A DNA stretch of 64,000 bases from Maribacter litopenaei (GTDB lineage Bacteria > Bacteroidota > Bacteroidia > Flavobacteriales > Flavobacteriaceae): positions 372,001-436,000 of the forward strand of contig NZ_CP104205.1 in assembly GCF_025244665.1 (NCBI RefSeq), given 5' to 3'. Numbering within the stretch: the first letter of the stretch is position 1; the number at the start of each line of letters is the position of its first letter. Below are positions 62,629 to 64,000 of this stretch, piece after piece. The notes beneath the pieces are model-generated. The model was not told the origin of the DNA. It saw only the letters and a list, made by a program, of their open reading frames with translations, and made no database searches. The position numbers and the translations under genes are program-made.

Positions 62629-63884
62629 TTTTATCTGTAAGATAATGGTTAAGGGTTGCAGAATGCGTTAAAGGATTTCTAAAAAATGAGTTACTAATTG
62701 TGGACCAAAATCTATCGGTTTCCGGAATCGTGTTTTTAAAATCTATTTCCAAAGGATTTTGGTTTGTCTTTGCAAAGTAATACCAAAGTGTTGCCGATAG
62801 GGCCGGAGTAATATCCGAGTGGTCCCATAAATTGTTTTCGCCATAGGTAGTACCGAAATTTGCCGTATAGGGTATGCCTTTGGCATTTTCTGAAATGGAA
62901 CTTTGAATAGATGTCTTTTCAATATTTTCCGGAATCCCTTCCGAAAGATCGAATCGCTGAATGCTATTAAATGCCACAGCCATTTGGGCGGTGCCTTCCA
63001 ACCAAATCACATCCTTATCTTCGTCAAAGCAATATCCGTAAATCAGTTCTCCACTTAAGGTGGCGGTTTGTTCATTAATGAACTTGTTGGCTTGAAACAG
63101 CACATCGTCAGATAGCTCATTGAATATCATTTTACTTAAGGAAAATACATCTAGCGCATAGGCATAATCCGGGTTTTACGGCCAGGCCATTAAAACGCCC
63201 AATTCTTGGTCCCATCGATTATTTTGTAGAAAGCTTAAGAGGTTCTTATGGAATTCGTCATACCCTTGTACAGCATGAAAAGCCGTAATCATACCTTCCG
63301 TAACATTTGGGATTTCTGTTCCGTCAGGATTATATCCACCTTTTAAAGCTCCGTTCTCCATTTGAAGGGAACGCAACCAGGTTTCCAATTTGAGGGAAAG
63401 TGAGTTGTATTTTCCAGATTGATATGTGTTCTCATATTGATTTAAGGCAATCAATAACCAGGCATTATCCCCCATCCATATTCTTTCAGGTTCGGAACCA
63501 TCAGAATTTCTAAATTGGTAAAAGCCACCAGTTTGTGATAATTCTGTGTCTGAAATGGATTCATAATAATCTAAAATCATTTCGGCATTACCTTTCATGC
63601 CCTCTTGCATAAAGAAAATAGCGGCAAGGGCATTATCATACAAGGAAGTAAAGCCGAGATATCTCGGTACTTTCCAATAGGCCGGAAGGCTGTTGCCTGT
63701 TCAAAATCCAATTGGTGAACGCTACATCAAAAACTTGGGATTTTTGGATTGTTTTTTCAGATTCCGTTGCTATTTCCTGATCTAAGGAAACCTTTAAGTC
63801 TTCATGCAGGGTAGTAACGTCCTCTTTGCTACAAGAGGATAAAATAATAATGAAGAATGAGAACGCGATTAATCGTAGGTTCAT
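62540..63884 (-). CDS. Alpha-toroid glycosidase-like lipoprotein (two breaks, 3' end uncertain)
   Basis: Lipoprotein (signal ending FFIIILSSCSKE) with an alpha/alpha-barrel style body: SQVFDVAFTNWILNRQQPSG, YDNALAAIFFMQEG, RIWMGDNAWLLIALNQYE, YAYALDVFSLSKM and VIWLEGTAQMAVAFN. Acidic and Trp residues suggest a carbohydrate enzyme but I cannot assign a family. Breaks: 63655-63668, which holds both CCGAGA and TCTCGG (one spurious base; either repair rejoins the frame), and an in-frame TAA at 63176 (CCGTAA for CCAGAA, restoring AWPENPDYAYAL). The open frame to 62540 overlaps the next gene by 89 bp; a stop at about 62669 in another frame, after a T6 run, is a better end. Confidence 0.7.
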
Positions 63885-64000
63885 GTAGTAGGTCTAAATA
63901 GATTTGGACTTACAAATTACGATGCTGAATGGTACAAGCGGAAAACTATCGACCAAGTCAGCCAATTATCGATATTACTCTATTTGGATTTATACTGAAC
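63885..64000. other. Upstream region of the lipoprotein gene
   Basis: No gene recognised in the last 116 bp; it should contain the promoter of the lipoprotein gene at 63884. Confidence 0.5.

Overview
The window looks like the chromosome of a marine-type Flavobacteriaceae (Bacteroidota). It has a fused ccoN/ccoO gene, a DnaE with an N-terminal exonuclease, DUF6660 and HYC_CC_PP families, an S16 with a long acidic tail, TAnnTTTG promoter boxes and many lipoprotein or Tat-exported carbohydrate enzymes. Family names come from recognised motifs; no database was searched.

Positions 1-16842 are a single-strand (minus) copper-resistance block. In transcription order it holds an HYC_CC_PP leader protein, CusA-type RND pump 2, a CusC/TolC channel, a multicopper oxidase fused to a PcoB-like barrel, a DUF3347 lipoprotein, a haem-binding protein, a CopA ATPase, PepSY and DUF305 membrane proteins, a CusB adaptor, DUF6660 and a second CusA cut by the window edge. 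Together they oxidise and export Cu(I)/Ag(I) from cytoplasm and periplasm. Positions 16981-23386 are mobile-element functions: MobB relaxase, MobC, a GC-rich oriT-like region, an AbiE toxin/antitoxin pair, an excisionase-like HTH protein and a small protein, ending at the 3' end of tRNA-Asp. The copper genes are probably cargo of an integrated mobilizable element whose other end lies outside the window.

From 23387 rightward the content is chromosomal: DUF58, trxA, a heptahaem cytochrome, dnaE, rpsP-rimM, a sugar epimerase, a PVC-type haem protein, a sulfatase, a five-repeat CHRD protein, trmN6, an acyl-CoA dehydrogenase, a GH1 glycosidase, a glycosyltransferase, lpxH, a nucleotidyltransferase, hemN and a universal stress gene, then a microaerobic respiration cluster (truncated haemoglobin, ccoHGPQ-NO-S, ccoI, an Fnr/Crp regulator, a second universal stress gene). 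Five promoters of this last set, including hemN, share a TGAYANTTRTCA palindrome exactly 23 bp upstream of a TAnnTTTG-like box, which defines a local Fnr regulon.

About 27 genes are broken by frameshifts or in-frame stops. By eye nearly all breaks fall on one of two sequence contexts: CCAGA/TCTGG (about 35 sites) and GGWCC (about 8). Restoring the motif restores the gene each time. I read these as systematic base-calling errors at modified DNA, not as pseudogenes. Broken genes are therefore annotated as whole CDS with the break positions and corrected lengths.
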